DNA from: Flavobacteriia bacterium
GTDB lineage: Bacteria; Bacteroidota; Bacteroidia; Flavobacteriales; Schleiferiaceae
DNA: 64,000 nucleotides
Reading direction: 5' to 3'
NCBI GenBank assembly: GCA_013373425.1
Contig: JABXHW010000032.1
Coordinates: 36,460-100,459, forward strand
Positions 42,216 to 51,991 of the stretch are shown piece by piece (the stretch's first letter is position 1; every line of letters begins with the position of its first letter). Both the position numbers and the translations under genes were made by a program. The notes beneath the pieces are model-generated. The model saw only the letters and a list, made by a program, of their open reading frames with translations. It did no database searches and was not told where the DNA came from.

Positions 42216-43748
42216 TTAAAACTCGTATCTCACTCCAATTTGAATCCCAGCATTTATGAAATTCTGCCGGTTGAAAATTGGATCACTGGTTATTGGTATA
42301 CTCAGCATTGGCCGCAGATAGGCATTCCACTTAGGTGCGAAAGAGTAACCGATATACGGTCGGATCAACGCATCAAGTCCGTAGCTCGTCGGATTGAGAA
42401 CTTCGATGTTCCCATAGCTGATTGAGCGGAAGTTGATTCCACCTTGCACGCCATAACTCCACTCGTCCCACTTCCACTCGTATCCAGCTAGAAGCGGAAC
42501 ACTGAAGTAATTCACAGACACATCAGTAGGCTTCAACTGCTGCACATTCTGAATGCTTGAATCTACAGATGTGATGATAACTGTATCGGTAACGTTGGAT
42601 ACAGAAGTGTCGGTAACAAACATTCCGGTATTCCTACCGGTGATTACCCAAGTACGGATGTAATTGGTATCACTGCGAGTTACCACGTTTTGGGTGTAAG
42701 TCGTATCGAATACAATTTGCGAGCTTGAAACCGATAGATTGGCCGTGCCTTGTGTATTGACGTAATGAATTCCGGTCTGGAAGTTCCAATTTCTCCATCG
42801 ATAAACGGCATCCAATCCTATGTCATGCGATTGAAGTCCGGAGCCTAAAGCCCTACCCCAGCTGTAATTTGCTTCAACGCCGAATTGGGTATTTCGATGA
42901 TCAGAAGATCGAATCACAGGAGATGCACTTTCAGAAGTAGCCTCCTCTTCATCGTCGAGATCCTCTGCCGTAGTTTCCTCGTCAGCTTCACCAGCTCTGT
43001 CATCCGAAGTGGATTCATCCATGTTCATCTCTTGACTTGACTCAGTTTCATCCGCTGTTGTTTCACCTTGAGACGCATCGTTCATCGGAGATGTACCTTC
43101 ACTCTGCTCATCTTGCTGATTTGCCGACTCCATTGAAGATTCAACAGCGGGCATTGAAGGTTTCTCGTTTTGAGTATTCTGACCCTCATCTGCGAGAGAT
43201 GTAGAGTGCATAGGGTTCATTCCTAATTCGTTCTCCAACGACGGAAAACTTTCATTTGAAGGTGATTGTGCGAATCGTTCTGCGGATGCCGTGGCGTCAT
43301 CGCCTGAATTATTTTGAGGCTCTCTAGTATTGTTGATAGAAGCCACTTCTTCAGCATTGTTGCTTGAAGCGCTCGCTGTTGTGCTTTCTGTGGTTGTGAC
43401 CAAATCTGAAACAGACTCAGAAATTTGGCTTGAGTTTGAAGAACTCAACTCACTGGTTGTGGAGGTTGACATTCCGTTTGTGGATTCACTAGCTGGTGTC
43501 TCTGTATTCGAAACATCTGGCAGCGGTGTGTACTCAGCTTTCAGGGTTGCGTTCTCATAAATGGCGAGAGCGCCCACTCCCAACGCTACCCCAACGAGTA
43601 ACGACAGGCCATACTTACCGAATTTACCCCACTTGAAACCCGACTTCTGCCCATCAAGCATAGCCTCCATAGCCGCCCAATCTCCATCTTGCATTGGAGA
43701 GGCGCCGCTATCGACCTTCTGTTTTATTGCATTCCAGGGACTCTTCAT
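42216..43748 (-). CDS. dual-membrane-spanning anti-sigma-like protein (Dma-like)
   Basis: A 510-residue protein in three parts. N-terminal cytoplasmic part (1-44) with DWAAMEAMLD; one membrane helix about 45-63 (GLSLLVGVALGVGALAIY); a disordered linker of about 220 residues (66-285) made of Ser, Thr, Glu, Asp, Asn and Gln; then an outer-membrane barrel (287-510) ending in GVRYEF. An inner-membrane helix joined to an outer-membrane barrel by a linker long enough to cross the periplasm is the layout of the Dma anti-sigma factors described in Bacteroides. It is translationally coupled (ATGA overlap) to a sigma factor. The anti-sigma role is inferred from this layout and coupling. Confidence 0.8.
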   Translation of the reverse strand: MKSPWNAIKQKVDSGASPMQDGDWAAMEAMLDGQKSGFKWGKFGKYGLSLLVGVALGVGALAIYENATLKAEYTPLPDVSNTETPASESTNGMSTSTTSELSSSNSSQISESVSDLVTTTESTTASASSNNAEEVASINNTREPQNNSGDDATASAERFAQSPSNESFPSLENELGMNPMHSTSLADEGQNTQNEKPSMPAVESSMESANQQDEQSEGTSPMNDASQGETTADETESSQEMNMDESTSDDRAGEADEETTAEDLDDEEEATSESASPVIRSSDHRNTQFGVEANYSWGRALGSGLQSHDIGLDAVYRWRNWNFQTGIHYVNTQGTANLSVSSSQIVFDTTYTQNVVTRSDTNYIRTWVITGRNTGMFVTDTSVSNVTDTVIITSVDSSIQNVQQLKPTDVSVNYFSVPLLAGYEWKWDEWSYGVQGGINFRSISYGNIEVLNPTSYGLDALIRPYIGYSFAPKWNAYLRPMLSIPITSDPIFNRQNFINAGIQIGVRYEF

Positions 43749-44311
43749 GATGTAAGGCTTTCAATATTCCTCTCCCCAATCAACCCTCTTTGTAGAAGGA
43801 GTTTGGCAGACTTCAAATAGCGCTTTGTTGAGCGCTCCGACACGCCGAGTTGTTCGGCGATTTCATGGTGTTTGTAGCCTTCCATTTCATAGAGCGTAAA
43901 AACTATACGCTCGTTGTCAGGAAGTTCAAATATGAGTTTCTTGATTTCTTCGACCTGCATTTTCGACACTACATCTTCCATCTCATCATAATTGGAAGCC
44001 TGCTCTAGTGCGCCATCCGAATCGTATAAAACCGTCCCTAGCTTATACGTTTTCGAAGAGCGATGCTCATCAATAGCTGTCCGAACCATAATCGTGGAAA
44101 TCCACGGGTTGAAAGACTGACTGGTGTCGTACTTGTCCAGGTTGTTTAAAATCTTTAGAAACCCAGTGTTTAAAAGAGAGAGTGCATCATCGCGATTCGA
44201 TGTAAACCGGTTACAGGTAAGCATGAGGTTATCGAAGCAATATTGATAGAGATCAAATTGCGCCCTTCGATTGCCTTTGAGGCACCTCTGAATGACTTTC
44301 TGTAAATCCAT
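43745..44311 (-). CDS. ECF-type RNA polymerase sigma factor (Das-like)
   Basis: A 188-residue sigma-70 family protein. Region 2: MDLQKVIQRCLKGNRRAQFDLYQYCFDNLMLTCNRFTSNRDDALSLLNTGFLKILNNLDKYD, with FNPWISTIMVRTAIDEHRS; region 4: IKKLIFELPDNERIVFTLYEMEGYKHHEIAEQLGVSERSTKRYLKSAKLLLQRGL with a helix-turn-helix. No region 1 or 3. The stop overlaps the start of the Dma-like gene by 4 bases, so the sigma factor and its likely anti-sigma protein are produced together. A 30-bp palindrome lies upstream (44332-44361). Confidence 0.88.
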   Translation of the reverse strand: MDLQKVIQRCLKGNRRAQFDLYQYCFDNLMLTCNRFTSNRDDALSLLNTGFLKILNNLDKYDTSQSFNPWISTIMVRTAIDEHRSSKTYKLGTVLYDSDGALEQASNYDEMEDVVSKMQVEEIKKLIFELPDNERIVFTLYEMEGYKHHEIAEQLGVSERSTKRYLKSAKLLLQRGLIGERNIESLTS

Positions 44312-44331
44312 GAGAGCAGTGAGATAGCAGT

Positions 44332-44361
44332 TGCCGCATTGAAGTTACGTCCAATGCGGCA
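44332..44361. promoter_or_regulatory. 30-bp perfect palindrome upstream of the sigma factor
   Basis: TGCCGCATTG (44332-44341) and CAATGCGGCA (44352-44361) are exact inverses around 10 bases, 21-50 bases before the sigma start. No T-run follows on either strand and no TAnnTTTG box is seen upstream, so it is likelier an operator or a self-recognised promoter region than a terminator. Confidence 0.6.
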
Positions 44362-44408
44362 GACTGCGGGTCTCTGTGAAGTGCTTTTGTGTTAAGTCAC
44401 TTTGCTAA

Positions 44409-45641
44409 TTATTGAACAATCAACTTCTGTGATAGAACGGCGGTTGGCGTTTCAATTCGAACGATATACACGCCTGCTGACAAGTTGGTCAACTCAGTTT
44501 CATTCGATTGCGGTGTAAAGCTATCCAACTGCTGTCCATTCACTTGGAACACATCAACAGATTTCACTTCGAGACTCTCCTCCCACGTAATGCGAACATC
44601 TCCATTGGATGGGTTCGGATACATCAAGACTTCGATCAATTCATCCTCGTCTACTGAGAAAGTTGCAGGATCAACAACATTCACGGTCCACCCTTGCTTC
44701 AAAATTGGAGCACCTGTTGAGTCGAAACGAATCGTTTGACAATATGTATCCGAACAAGTATCGTTTCCATCGATGGCCAAGATTGTTAAGCATACTTGGT
44801 AGCTCGCCGCACTTGTAGCTGAATACGTGTGAATTGGGTATTGAGTGTTGTAAGCGTTTCCGTCACCCATATCCCAGAACCAGTCTACGACATTTCCTGA
44901 TGAAGAGCTTGAAGCTTCGATCAAAACGTACTGACCTTGGAATGCACCTGTATTCACTGAATCTGGGTAGAAATATGCGTTACATTGAAGGTTAGAGCCG
45001 CCTGGCCATGGCAGGTTAACGCTATCTGTTACAACAGCACAGTTCGAATCACTTCTCGTGTATGAAATAGCTACGTTTCCAGAAAGTCCACCACCCATTG
45101 AAGGGGTAAGGTAGAGATAGGCTCTCTCTGAATTAGTCCAAGAAGGCTGGAACCGAGTATTGTTGATAAAGAAACTGTGGTTATTGGCAAATGGATTACC
45201 CGCAGCCGCCAAGGTTCTGAGATTCACACCCTCTGCCCACAAGTTGTTAGGACCAGCATCTCCTCTAACAATAGCCTGACAAGCTGTAGGCGCACAAGGC
45301 AAGAACAAAGTATCGTTCCACCCTTGCCCCGTTTGTAGGAAAGCCTCTCCTCTATGCATTACGCCATTGCAATCAAAAGCCGCATAGCGAACGGTGTCCA
45401 TCGAGCCTGGGTTTCGATTGTACTCCCAATAGGCAGTCACACCATTGTTGCTTGAATAGTAAACCGAATCGAAACGCTCTACAGGCACTTGGTTAAACGA
45501 CATGCCGTAATCGTGATACGTGAATAATGCAACACCTGCTAGGGAATTACCCGAATTGTCCATCACGTAGATGTTCATCGCGTGTTGGGCCGATAAAGCT
45601 CCTGTGAGAAGCAAGGCCGAAAGAAGTAATAATCTTTTCAT
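44409..45641 (-). CDS. secreted PKD-domain protein with type IX sorting domain
   Basis: A 410-residue exported protein: signal peptide MKRLLLLSALLLTGALSAQ, an N-terminal beta region with Cys pairs, a PKD domain at about 245-310 (VDWFWDMGDGNAYNTQYPIHTYSA), and a C-terminal Por sorting domain (YPNPSNGDVRITWEE ... SVDVFQVNGQQLDSF ... LSAGVYIVRIETPTAVLSQKLIVQ). Expected at the cell surface; the PKD repeat often mediates adhesion or polymer binding. The ligand is unknown. Confidence 0.85.
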   Translation of the reverse strand: MKRLLLLSALLLTGALSAQHAMNIYVMDNSGNSLAGVALFTYHDYGMSFNQVPVERFDSVYYSSNNGVTAYWEYNRNPGSMDTVRYAAFDCNGVMHRGEAFLQTGQGWNDTLFLPCAPTACQAIVRGDAGPNNLWAEGVNLRTLAAAGNPFANNHSFFINNTRFQPSWTNSERAYLYLTPSMGGGLSGNVAISYTRSDSNCAVVTDSVNLPWPGGSNLQCNAYFYPDSVNTGAFQGQYVLIEASSSSSGNVVDWFWDMGDGNAYNTQYPIHTYSATSAASYQVCLTILAIDGNDTCSDTYCQTIRFDSTGAPILKQGWTVNVVDPATFSVDEDELIEVLMYPNPSNGDVRITWEESLEVKSVDVFQVNGQQLDSFTPQSNETELTNLSAGVYIVRIETPTAVLSQKLIVQ

Positions 45642-45844
45642 TGGTAATGAGTTTTGTTTGTTCGGTCATTACTACGGTGAGGTTCCTATTGCGGTGACAA
45701 TTTATCTCGAATAATTTCATAAAATATTGATAATCAGTGATTTTGAAAGGTTATTCAATACAGACTTTTGAAAGTTAGTTGGTTCATAAGCTCTTGGGAT
45801 GTACTAAAATCTCCATATCTGCTTTGTATATTTGAGAATCAACA
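45642..45844. other. intergenic region between divergent PKD and transglycosylase genes
   Basis: 203 bases, A+T-rich, no gene. It contains the transglycosylase promoter (45827-45834) and, near the PKD gene, an imperfect inverted repeat TAATGA/TCATTA. No TAnnTTTG box was found for the PKD gene. Confidence 0.6.
45827..45834 (+). promoter_or_regulatory. Bacteroidota -7 element for the transglycosylase
   Basis: Reads TATATTTG (full TAnnTTTG match), 11 bases before ATG 45845. Confidence 0.65.
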
Positions 45845-46792
45845 ATGAAGACAAGAGACATGAAAGTGAATATCCGATTCCAGTATCTATTTCTAGGAGC
45901 AGCGTTAATGGGTTTAACAGCCGGATCTCCGCACGGTGGAGAGGCCGATTCTACCTATCAAGCTAATTTCCAGGAAGACTATAACATCTATTCACTTTCA
46001 ATTCCAGAATCACTCAGCTTCGCTGGAGAAAATGTTCCACTCACCGATCCAGATGTTAGAGAACGCCTTGATCGTGAGCTGTTGGTGAATACCTACTGGC
46101 AGAGCAATACCCTTCTCATGCTCAAGCGTGCAAATCGTTGGCTACCCGAATTCAAGCAGATCTTTCGAGAAGAAGGTGTACCTGAGGATTTGGTGTATTT
46201 AGGCTTGATTGAAAGTGGATTCCAAAATGTGGTTTCTCCTGCCAATGCCGCGGGGTTCTGGCAGTTCCTATCTTCCACAGGTGAAGAATACGGACTGATT
46301 GTCGATGGAGAGGTAGACGAGCGCTACCATCCGGTTAAATCAGCTCGCGCAGCTGCTCAGTATTTGGCATCAGCAAAAGAGGAGTTCGGATCATGGACAC
46401 TTGCAGCGGCGAGCTACAATATGGGAAAGGCAGGAGTTCGCCGACAGCTAGAACGTCAGAAAGTAAGCAACTACTACGACCTGCTTCTGAATAGCGAAAC
46501 GGCGCGATACGTCTTCCGCATCATTGCTGTGAAAGAAATTGTTAATCGCCCAGGAGAGTTTGGGTTCCATTTACGTGACTCCGATATGTACGAAGCTATC
46601 CCGACCGAGGTGGTGGAAGTCTCAGGTGCTGTTGAAAGTTGGCCGGACTGGGCCCATGAGCACGGCATCAATTACAAGACCTTGAAGTACCACAATCCAT
46701 GGCTTCGCGAAGATTACTTGAGAAATAGAAGTAATCGCACCTATCAAATCGAAGTGCCAACCGACAAAAGCTTCATTTCCATCCCTGAATGA
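45845..46792 (+). CDS. MltD-like lytic transglycosylase
   Basis: A 315-residue exported SLT-family enzyme that cleaves peptidoglycan between MurNAc and GlcNAc to a 1,6-anhydro product. Seen: signal-type N-terminus, then LPEFKQIFREEGVPEDLVYLGLIESGFQNVVSPANAAGFWQFLSSTGEEYGL near residue 98 with catalytic Glu in IESGF and the AAGxWQF motif, followed by AAASYNMGKAGVRRQLE. LysM repeats of full-length MltD are absent, so it is a short form. An inner ATG at 45860 is also possible. uvrA follows with its own promoter. Confidence 0.85.
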   Translation: MKTRDMKVNIRFQYLFLGAALMGLTAGSPHGGEADSTYQANFQEDYNIYSLSIPESLSFAGENVPLTDPDVRERLDRELLVNTYWQSNTLLMLKRANRWLPEFKQIFREEGVPEDLVYLGLIESGFQNVVSPANAAGFWQFLSSTGEEYGLIVDGEVDERYHPVKSARAAAQYLASAKEEFGSWTLAAASYNMGKAGVRRQLERQKVSNYYDLLLNSETARYVFRIIAVKEIVNRPGEFGFHLRDSDMYEAIPTEVVEVSGAVESWPDWAHEHGINYKTLKYHNPWLREDYLRNRSNRTYQIEVPTDKSFISIPE

Positions 46793-46837
46793 TGAACATC
46801 CATCCTCTCGATGGGTTCAATTCAAAACGGTACATCG

Positions 46838-46845
46838 TACCTTTG
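46838..46845 (+). promoter_or_regulatory. Bacteroidota -7 element for uvrA
   Basis: Reads TACCTTTG (full TAnnTTTG match), 21 bases before ATG 46866. Confidence 0.68.
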
Positions 46846-46865
46846 CATTTCTGAATAAATCAGGC

Positions 46866-49721
46866 ATGTCGGAAACCACACTCGAAGCTCAAAAAACGGA
46901 CAATAAACACGGCCAAATAGAAGTCTATGGCGCCCGTGTACACAACCTTAAGAACGTCGATGTAAACTTACCTCGTCGCTCTTTAGTGGTGATTACTGGT
47001 TTGAGTGGTAGTGGTAAATCATCGCTTGCATTCGACACACTTTACGCCGAAGGTCAACGTAGATATATTGAGACCTTCTCTGCCTACGCGCGTCAGTTTC
47101 TCGGTGGAATGGAACGTCCGGATGTGGATAAGATTGAAGGATTAAGCCCGGTGATTGCCATCGAGCAAAAAACGACAAGTAGAAACCCGCGTTCGACAGT
47201 TGGAACGGTAACCGAGATCTACGACTTCCTTCGTCTCCTCTTCGCTCGAGCAGGCACGGCCTATTCATACAACACGGGTGAGAAGATGGTGAGCTACACG
47301 GACGATCAAATCCGTGAGAGCTTGTACGAGCGTTTCAGTGGAAAGCGTATCGCTCTCCTCGCCCCGATGGTTCGATCTAGAAAAGGACATTACCGCGAAT
47401 TGTTTGAGCAAGTCGCTCGACAAGGTTTCGTGCGTGCCCGAGTTGACGGTGAGTTGGTAGAGATTACCAAAGGCATGCGTCTAGATCGATACAAGACACA
47501 CGATATTGAAATCGTTGTCGACCGATTGATTTTAGATCAAGAAAACGACGGTCGCATTCAAGCCTCCATCGGTACCGCTATGTACCATGGCAAAGGCATT
47601 ATGATGGTGATGGACCTCGATACGGAAGAGGTTGCATTCTTCAGTCGTCACTTGATGTGTCCTTCAACAGGCATCGCCTACCCTGATCCCGAGCCAAACA
47701 CATTCTCCTTCAACAGTCCGAAAGGAGCTTGTCCAACCTGCAACGGTCTTGGAAAGGTAAAGCGCGTCGAACTTGAGAAGGTTATTCCGAACCCATCAAA
47801 GACCATCAAAGGCGGTGGCTTAGCCCCACTTGGGGAGTACAAGCGCAGCTGGATTTTCAATCAAATTGAAATGATTGGCGAGAAGTTCAACTTCGATTTG
47901 AGCACGCCTATCCAAGACATTTCAAAAGATGGGATGGATGCCATTCTTCATGGATTGGAAACCACGTTTGAAGTCCAAAGCAAGTCGTTGGGCGTTACGC
48001 GAAAGTATCGCATCGACTTTGAAGGTATCATCAACTTCATCGAGCATCAGCACGACTCAGCGAAGAGCAAAAGCATTCAACGTTGGGCAGATGGTTTCAT
48101 GGCTTCCTCCGCATGTCCAGAATGCGGTGGATCAAGATTGAAAAAGGAATCGCTTCACTTTAAGATTGGCGATTACAATATATCCGACCTCACGCAGATG
48201 CCTATCACAGGGTTTGGCGAATGGTTGGAAGGTTCGCTCGATAGCATGACCGAGAATCAAAAGAAGATTGCGGTTGAGATTATCAAGGAATTGCGAGACA
48301 GAACAGGCTTCTTACTGGATGTAGGTTTGGGTTACTTAAACCTAAATCGACCAGCTAAAAGTCTTTCAGGTGGTGAGGCTCAGCGTATTCGATTGGCAAC
48401 GCAAATCGGCTCACAGCTTGTGAATGTGCTCTATATTCTCGACGAGCCGAGCATCGGACTTCATCAACGTGACAACCATAAGTTAATTCAATCGCTTCAA
48501 CGGTTGAGAGATGTAGGCAACTCCATCTTGGTGGTAGAGCACGATAAGGATATGATTGAAACCGCCGATTACATCCTGGACATTGGTCCAGGTGCAGGTG
48601 TTCACGGTGGTCATATCGTTGCAGAAGGAAAACTTCAAGATATTCTAGACTCCAAAAGTCTTACTGCTCAATATCTCACCGGAGAAAAAGAAGTACCGAC
48701 TCCCGAAGAGCGTAGAACTGGAAATGGTAATAGTATTGTTCTCTCAGGAGCGACAGGCAATAACTTGAAGAATGTTGACATTGAGATTCCATTAGGAACC
48801 CTCACTGTAGTTACAGGTGTGAGTGGATCGGGGAAATCAACCCTGATTAATGAAACGCTCTACCCTATCCTAAGTCAGCATTTTTACAACTCTGTCAAGA
48901 AGCCACTTCCTTATGAGAATCTCGAAGGTATTGGGCACTTAGATAAGGTCATCGATATCGATCAAAGTCCGATTGGACGCACTCCGCGTTCGAACCCATC
49001 GACATATACAGGCGTATTCAGTGATATACGAAATCTATTCGCTCAATTACCTGAAGCAAAGATTCGCGGATACAAGCCGGGTCGATTTAGCTTCAACGTT
49101 AAAGGCGGTAGATGTGAGACCTGTGAAGGCGCTGGAGTTCGTGTCATTGAGATGAACTTCCTTCCCGACGTTTACGTACCATGTGAAACTTGTCAAGGCA
49201 AGCGTTTCAATCGTGAAACTTTAGAAGTTCGCTACAAAGGCAAATCTATTTCCGACGTGCTCAATATGAGCGTGGAAGATGCATTGCCGTTCTTTGAAGC
49301 CATTCCGAAGATCAAGAACAAGCTCAAGACCTTGAACGATGTTGGCTTGGGTTACATCACTCTCGGACAGCAATCCACTACGCTTTCAGGTGGTGAGGCT
49401 CAGCGTGTAAAGTTGGCCACAGAACTCTCCAAGCGCGATACTGGAAACACCATGTACATCTTGGACGAACCCACTACGGGTTTGCACTTTGAAGATGTGA
49501 GAGTTTTGATGGAAGTGCTGCAAAAGCTGGTGAAACGCGGGAATACCGTCTTGATCATTGAGCACAATATGGATGTTATCAAGCAAGCCGACTACATCAT
49601 CGACATTGGTCCAGATGGTGGTGGTGCAGGCGGAACGGTGGTAGCCAAAGGCACCCCTGAAGAGATTATCCAGCATCCCGATAGCTTAACCGGTCAATTC
49701 CTGAAGGTCGAGCTCAAGTAA
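46866..49721 (+). CDS. uvrA: excinuclease ABC subunit A
   Basis: DNA-damage recognition ATPase of nucleotide excision repair (951 residues). Two ABC modules: Walker [15 protein letters not shown] near residue 40 and [14 protein letters not shown] near 658; two zinc fingers, [13 protein letters not shown] and CPECGGSRL in the first half and CETCEGAGV with CETCQGKRF near 750; two signatures, [11 protein letters not shown] and [11 protein letters not shown]; Walker [11 protein letters not shown] and [10 protein letters not shown]. Full length and complete. It works with UvrB and UvrC, not present in the window. Confidence 0.97.
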   Translation: MSETTLEAQKTDNKHGQIEVYGARVHNLKNVDVNLPRRSLVVITGLSGSGKSSLAFDTLYAEGQRRYIETFSAYARQFLGGMERPDVDKIEGLSPVIAIEQKTTSRNPRSTVGTVTEIYDFLRLLFARAGTAYSYNTGEKMVSYTDDQIRESLYERFSGKRIALLAPMVRSRKGHYRELFEQVARQGFVRARVDGELVEITKGMRLDRYKTHDIEIVVDRLILDQENDGRIQASIGTAMYHGKGIMMVMDLDTEEVAFFSRHLMCPSTGIAYPDPEPNTFSFNSPKGACPTCNGLGKVKRVELEKVIPNPSKTIKGGGLAPLGEYKRSWIFNQIEMIGEKFNFDLSTPIQDISKDGMDAILHGLETTFEVQSKSLGVTRKYRIDFEGIINFIEHQHDSAKSKSIQRWADGFMASSACPECGGSRLKKESLHFKIGDYNISDLTQMPITGFGEWLEGSLDSMTENQKKIAVEIIKELRDRTGFLLDVGLGYLNLNRPAKSLSGGEAQRIRLATQIGSQLVNVLYILDEPSIGLHQRDNHKLIQSLQRLRDVGNSILVVEHDKDMIETADYILDIGPGAGVHGGHIVAEGKLQDILDSKSLTAQYLTGEKEVPTPEERRTGNGNSIVLSGATGNNLKNVDIEIPLGTLTVVTGVSGSGKSTLINETLYPILSQHFYNSVKKPLPYENLEGIGHLDKVIDIDQSPIGRTPRSNPSTYTGVFSDIRNLFAQLPEAKIRGYKPGRFSFNVKGGRCETCEGAGVRVIEMNFLPDVYVPCETCQGKRFNRETLEVRYKGKSISDVLNMSVEDALPFFEAIPKIKNKLKTLNDVGLGYITLGQQSTTLSGGEAQRVKLATELSKRDTGNTMYILDEPTTGLHFEDVRVLMEVLQKLVKRGNTVLIIEHNMDVIKQADYIIDIGPDGGGAGGTVVAKGTPEEIIQHPDSLTGQFLKVELK

Positions 49722-49792
49722 GATTTTCTTCTGAGATAAAACATTTGGCGGGGTTTTAGCGTACATTGATAGTAAGAAACCACACCAATTCT

Positions 49793-50500
49793 ATGACAGA
49801 AGAAGAAAAAATCAAAAGAGCTTTTAAGCGCAAAAACTGGAACGAGACTAAGACCAACGACAGTTGGGCTATTTTTAAGATAATGAGCGAATTCGTGAAT
49901 GGATACGAACATCTATCGCGAATCGGACCATGTGTAAGCATCTTCGGATCTGCACGAACTTCTCCAGAAGACCCCAATTACAAGCTCGCAGAAGATATCG
50001 CAGAACGCCTAGCCAAGAAGGGCTATGGTGTGATTACGGGCGGTGGCCCTGGCATCATGGAAGCCGGTAACAAAGGAGCCCAGAAAGGGAACGGAGCTTC
50101 CGTAGGTCTCAATATTGAACTTCCATTTGAGCAGAACAACAATCCGTACATCGATAAGGACAAGAACATGTCATTCGACTATTTCTTCGTCCGCAAAGTG
50201 ATGTTCGTAAAGTACAGTCAGGGTTTCATCGTAATGCCCGGTGGCTTTGGAACATTGGATGAGTTCTTTGAATCCATGACGCTAATTCAAACACACAAAA
50301 TAGGCACTTTCCCTGTGGTGTTGGTGGGCAAGAAATTCTGGGGCGGACTCATTGATTGGATAAAAGCGACTGTTTTAGAACAGTATCACAACATCTCAGC
50401 CGACGATTTGGACTTATTCCAATTGGTGGATACACCTGAAGAAGCGGTTCAGGCCATCGATAATTTCTACTCGAAATATCTCCTCAAGCCAAACTTCTAG
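49793..50500 (+). CDS. LOG-family nucleotide 5'-monophosphate phosphoribohydrolase
   Basis: A 235-residue Rossmann-fold enzyme that splits nucleotide 5'-monophosphates (family: LOG/YgdH). Seen: GVITGGGPGIMEAGNKGA near residue 82, LNIELPFEQNNN near 110, and FIVMPGGFGTLDEFFESMTLIQTHK near 145 (PGGxGTxxE). ATG 49793 is preferred over TTG 49766. Convergent with the PAS protein, with a 4-base overlap. A cytokinin role seen in plants need not apply. Confidence 0.88.
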   Translation: MTEEEKIKRAFKRKNWNETKTNDSWAIFKIMSEFVNGYEHLSRIGPCVSIFGSARTSPEDPNYKLAEDIAERLAKKGYGVITGGGPGIMEAGNKGAQKGNGASVGLNIELPFEQNNNPYIDKDKNMSFDYFFVRKVMFVKYSQGFIVMPGGFGTLDEFFESMTLIQTHKIGTFPVVLVGKKFWGGLIDWIKATVLEQYHNISADDLDLFQLVDTPEEAVQAIDNFYSKYLLKPNF

Positions 50501-51912
50501 TTTGTAGAGAATTTGGAGCGGGACTCTTTGACGTAATGGTTCAGTTTCCGAATGGACACGTCCATGCTTTCGAAAATCGGACTGCTTTCGGTAAGTAGTG
50601 TCTTTAACTCTTCATCATCAATGTCCATGTGCTGAAGCAGCTGGATGATTCCGTTCAACTTGGCGTGTTCATGTCGCAGTTCATGCGATGTAATGAACGA
50701 AATCTCCTCAAGAGCATGCAGTTGTTTAACCGTGTGCTCTTCTGCTTTCTTTCGATCTGTAATATCGATGAGCGTTCCTACAATGGCCTTTCTGCCTTGA
50801 TAGGTCGAAACATTTCCAAGTACCTCAAACCAGAAAACACTCCCGTCTCTCCGAACGCCTCGCGCTTCGTAGCGCATATGATCCACTTCTCCACTTAGGC
50901 GCTTTTGAATATTCGCTCGAACGATGGGTAAATCCTCGGGGTAGATAAGCTTATCCAGTTGAACCTCATCAATGGACGTCCCCGATGGAGTTCCGAAGAT
51001 CTGTTTCAACTGCTCGTTGACATAAACCACTCTATCTTCCTCAATCACATAAACGCCTGCCAACATTCTATCCACCAAAACTCTGAACTTCTCTTCGCTA
51101 ACCATTAAGTCACGCATGGCGTTCTCTTTTTCGGTCACATCGCGGATGTAGAGTATTCGCTTCTTCGTTTTCTCTTCCTGGCAGAACTCGACGTCAAAGA
51201 AAAACTGATGGTCCTTCACCTTAAAACTAGCTGTTGTGAAGAGTCTTGGTTCCGATCGAATCAATTGCTCGATGTCCTTGAATCGATCAGGGAAAAAGGA
51301 TTGAATGAACGGATTGAAATCATCCCCAGCATTGGGTGAGTCTCCAAAGACAAGGGTCGAAATATTTCGGAATTCTCGGTTGGTGAACAGTAGTTGGCAA
51401 TCTTCTGAAATCACTGCAATGCCATCAGATGTATTTCTCAGTATGACTTTATAGAGTGATTGAAGCGCTTCGATGCGATAGATATACTCTTCCAACTCCG
51501 CCTTGCGGTCTTCTAGTTGCCTCGAGCGTTCTTGTATTTGCTCTTCCAGCTTATGATTCTGATTAAGCAGTTCGTATTGCTTCCGCTTCTCTTCTGTGAG
51601 GTCGTGACTTACCACGAGTACACCTTCATCAATCCGATGCAATCTCAATTTGAAGTAATTCTTATGTCCACGCGGGTCATCAAATTCGCTGAGGAACTCA
51701 ATGTCTTCACCGCCTTCCATGCACTTGCCTATTTCGCTGTACGCCCTAGAGTGCTCAATTCCGGGAAACATGTCTACCATTTTGTTACCCAATAGCGCAC
51801 CGACTGTTGACCCCGCTTGCGCTGCCACAGCAGGATTAACGTACAAGTATTTAAAGTCGGGGGTTATAACTTGAACCCCTTCCACAAATTCATCGAAGAC
51901 TTCAAATTTCAT
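50497..51912 (-). CDS. PAS-domain signalling protein with HisKA-like end, no ATPase domain
   Basis: A 471-residue soluble protein. PAS 1 at about 1-105 (GVQVITPDFKYLYVNPAVAAQAG), a coiled coil around 110-155 (EEKRKQYELLNQNHKLEEQIQ...), PAS 2 to about 265, PAS 3 at about 270-390 (VLVDRMLAGVYVIEEDRVVYVNEQL), then a dimerisation-type helix with the H-box ISFITSHELRHEHAKLNGIIQLL, ending 50 residues later. No HATPase module follows. This repeats the ATPase-less architecture of the gene at 29708. Upstream of the start, CAAAGATT is only a partial promoter match. Confidence 0.83.
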   Translation of the reverse strand: MKFEVFDEFVEGVQVITPDFKYLYVNPAVAAQAGSTVGALLGNKMVDMFPGIEHSRAYSEIGKCMEGGEDIEFLSEFDDPRGHKNYFKLRLHRIDEGVLVVSHDLTEEKRKQYELLNQNHKLEEQIQERSRQLEDRKAELEEYIYRIEALQSLYKVILRNTSDGIAVISEDCQLLFTNREFRNISTLVFGDSPNAGDDFNPFIQSFFPDRFKDIEQLIRSEPRLFTTASFKVKDHQFFFDVEFCQEEKTKKRILYIRDVTEKENAMRDLMVSEEKFRVLVDRMLAGVYVIEEDRVVYVNEQLKQIFGTPSGTSIDEVQLDKLIYPEDLPIVRANIQKRLSGEVDHMRYEARGVRRDGSVFWFEVLGNVSTYQGRKAIVGTLIDITDRKKAEEHTVKQLHALEEISFITSHELRHEHAKLNGIIQLLQHMDIDDEELKTLLTESSPIFESMDVSIRKLNHYVKESRSKFSTN

Positions 51913-51991
51913 GAGATTCTAAATCTACACAAAGATTTAATTGGTTCTATAACACCAAATGCAGTTCTTTGGTTGATAGACGATTAAAGAT

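Noticed and set aside
44332..44361. Terminator of the PKD/T9SS gene
   Set aside because: The hairpin is not followed by T on the minus strand; position fits an operator better.
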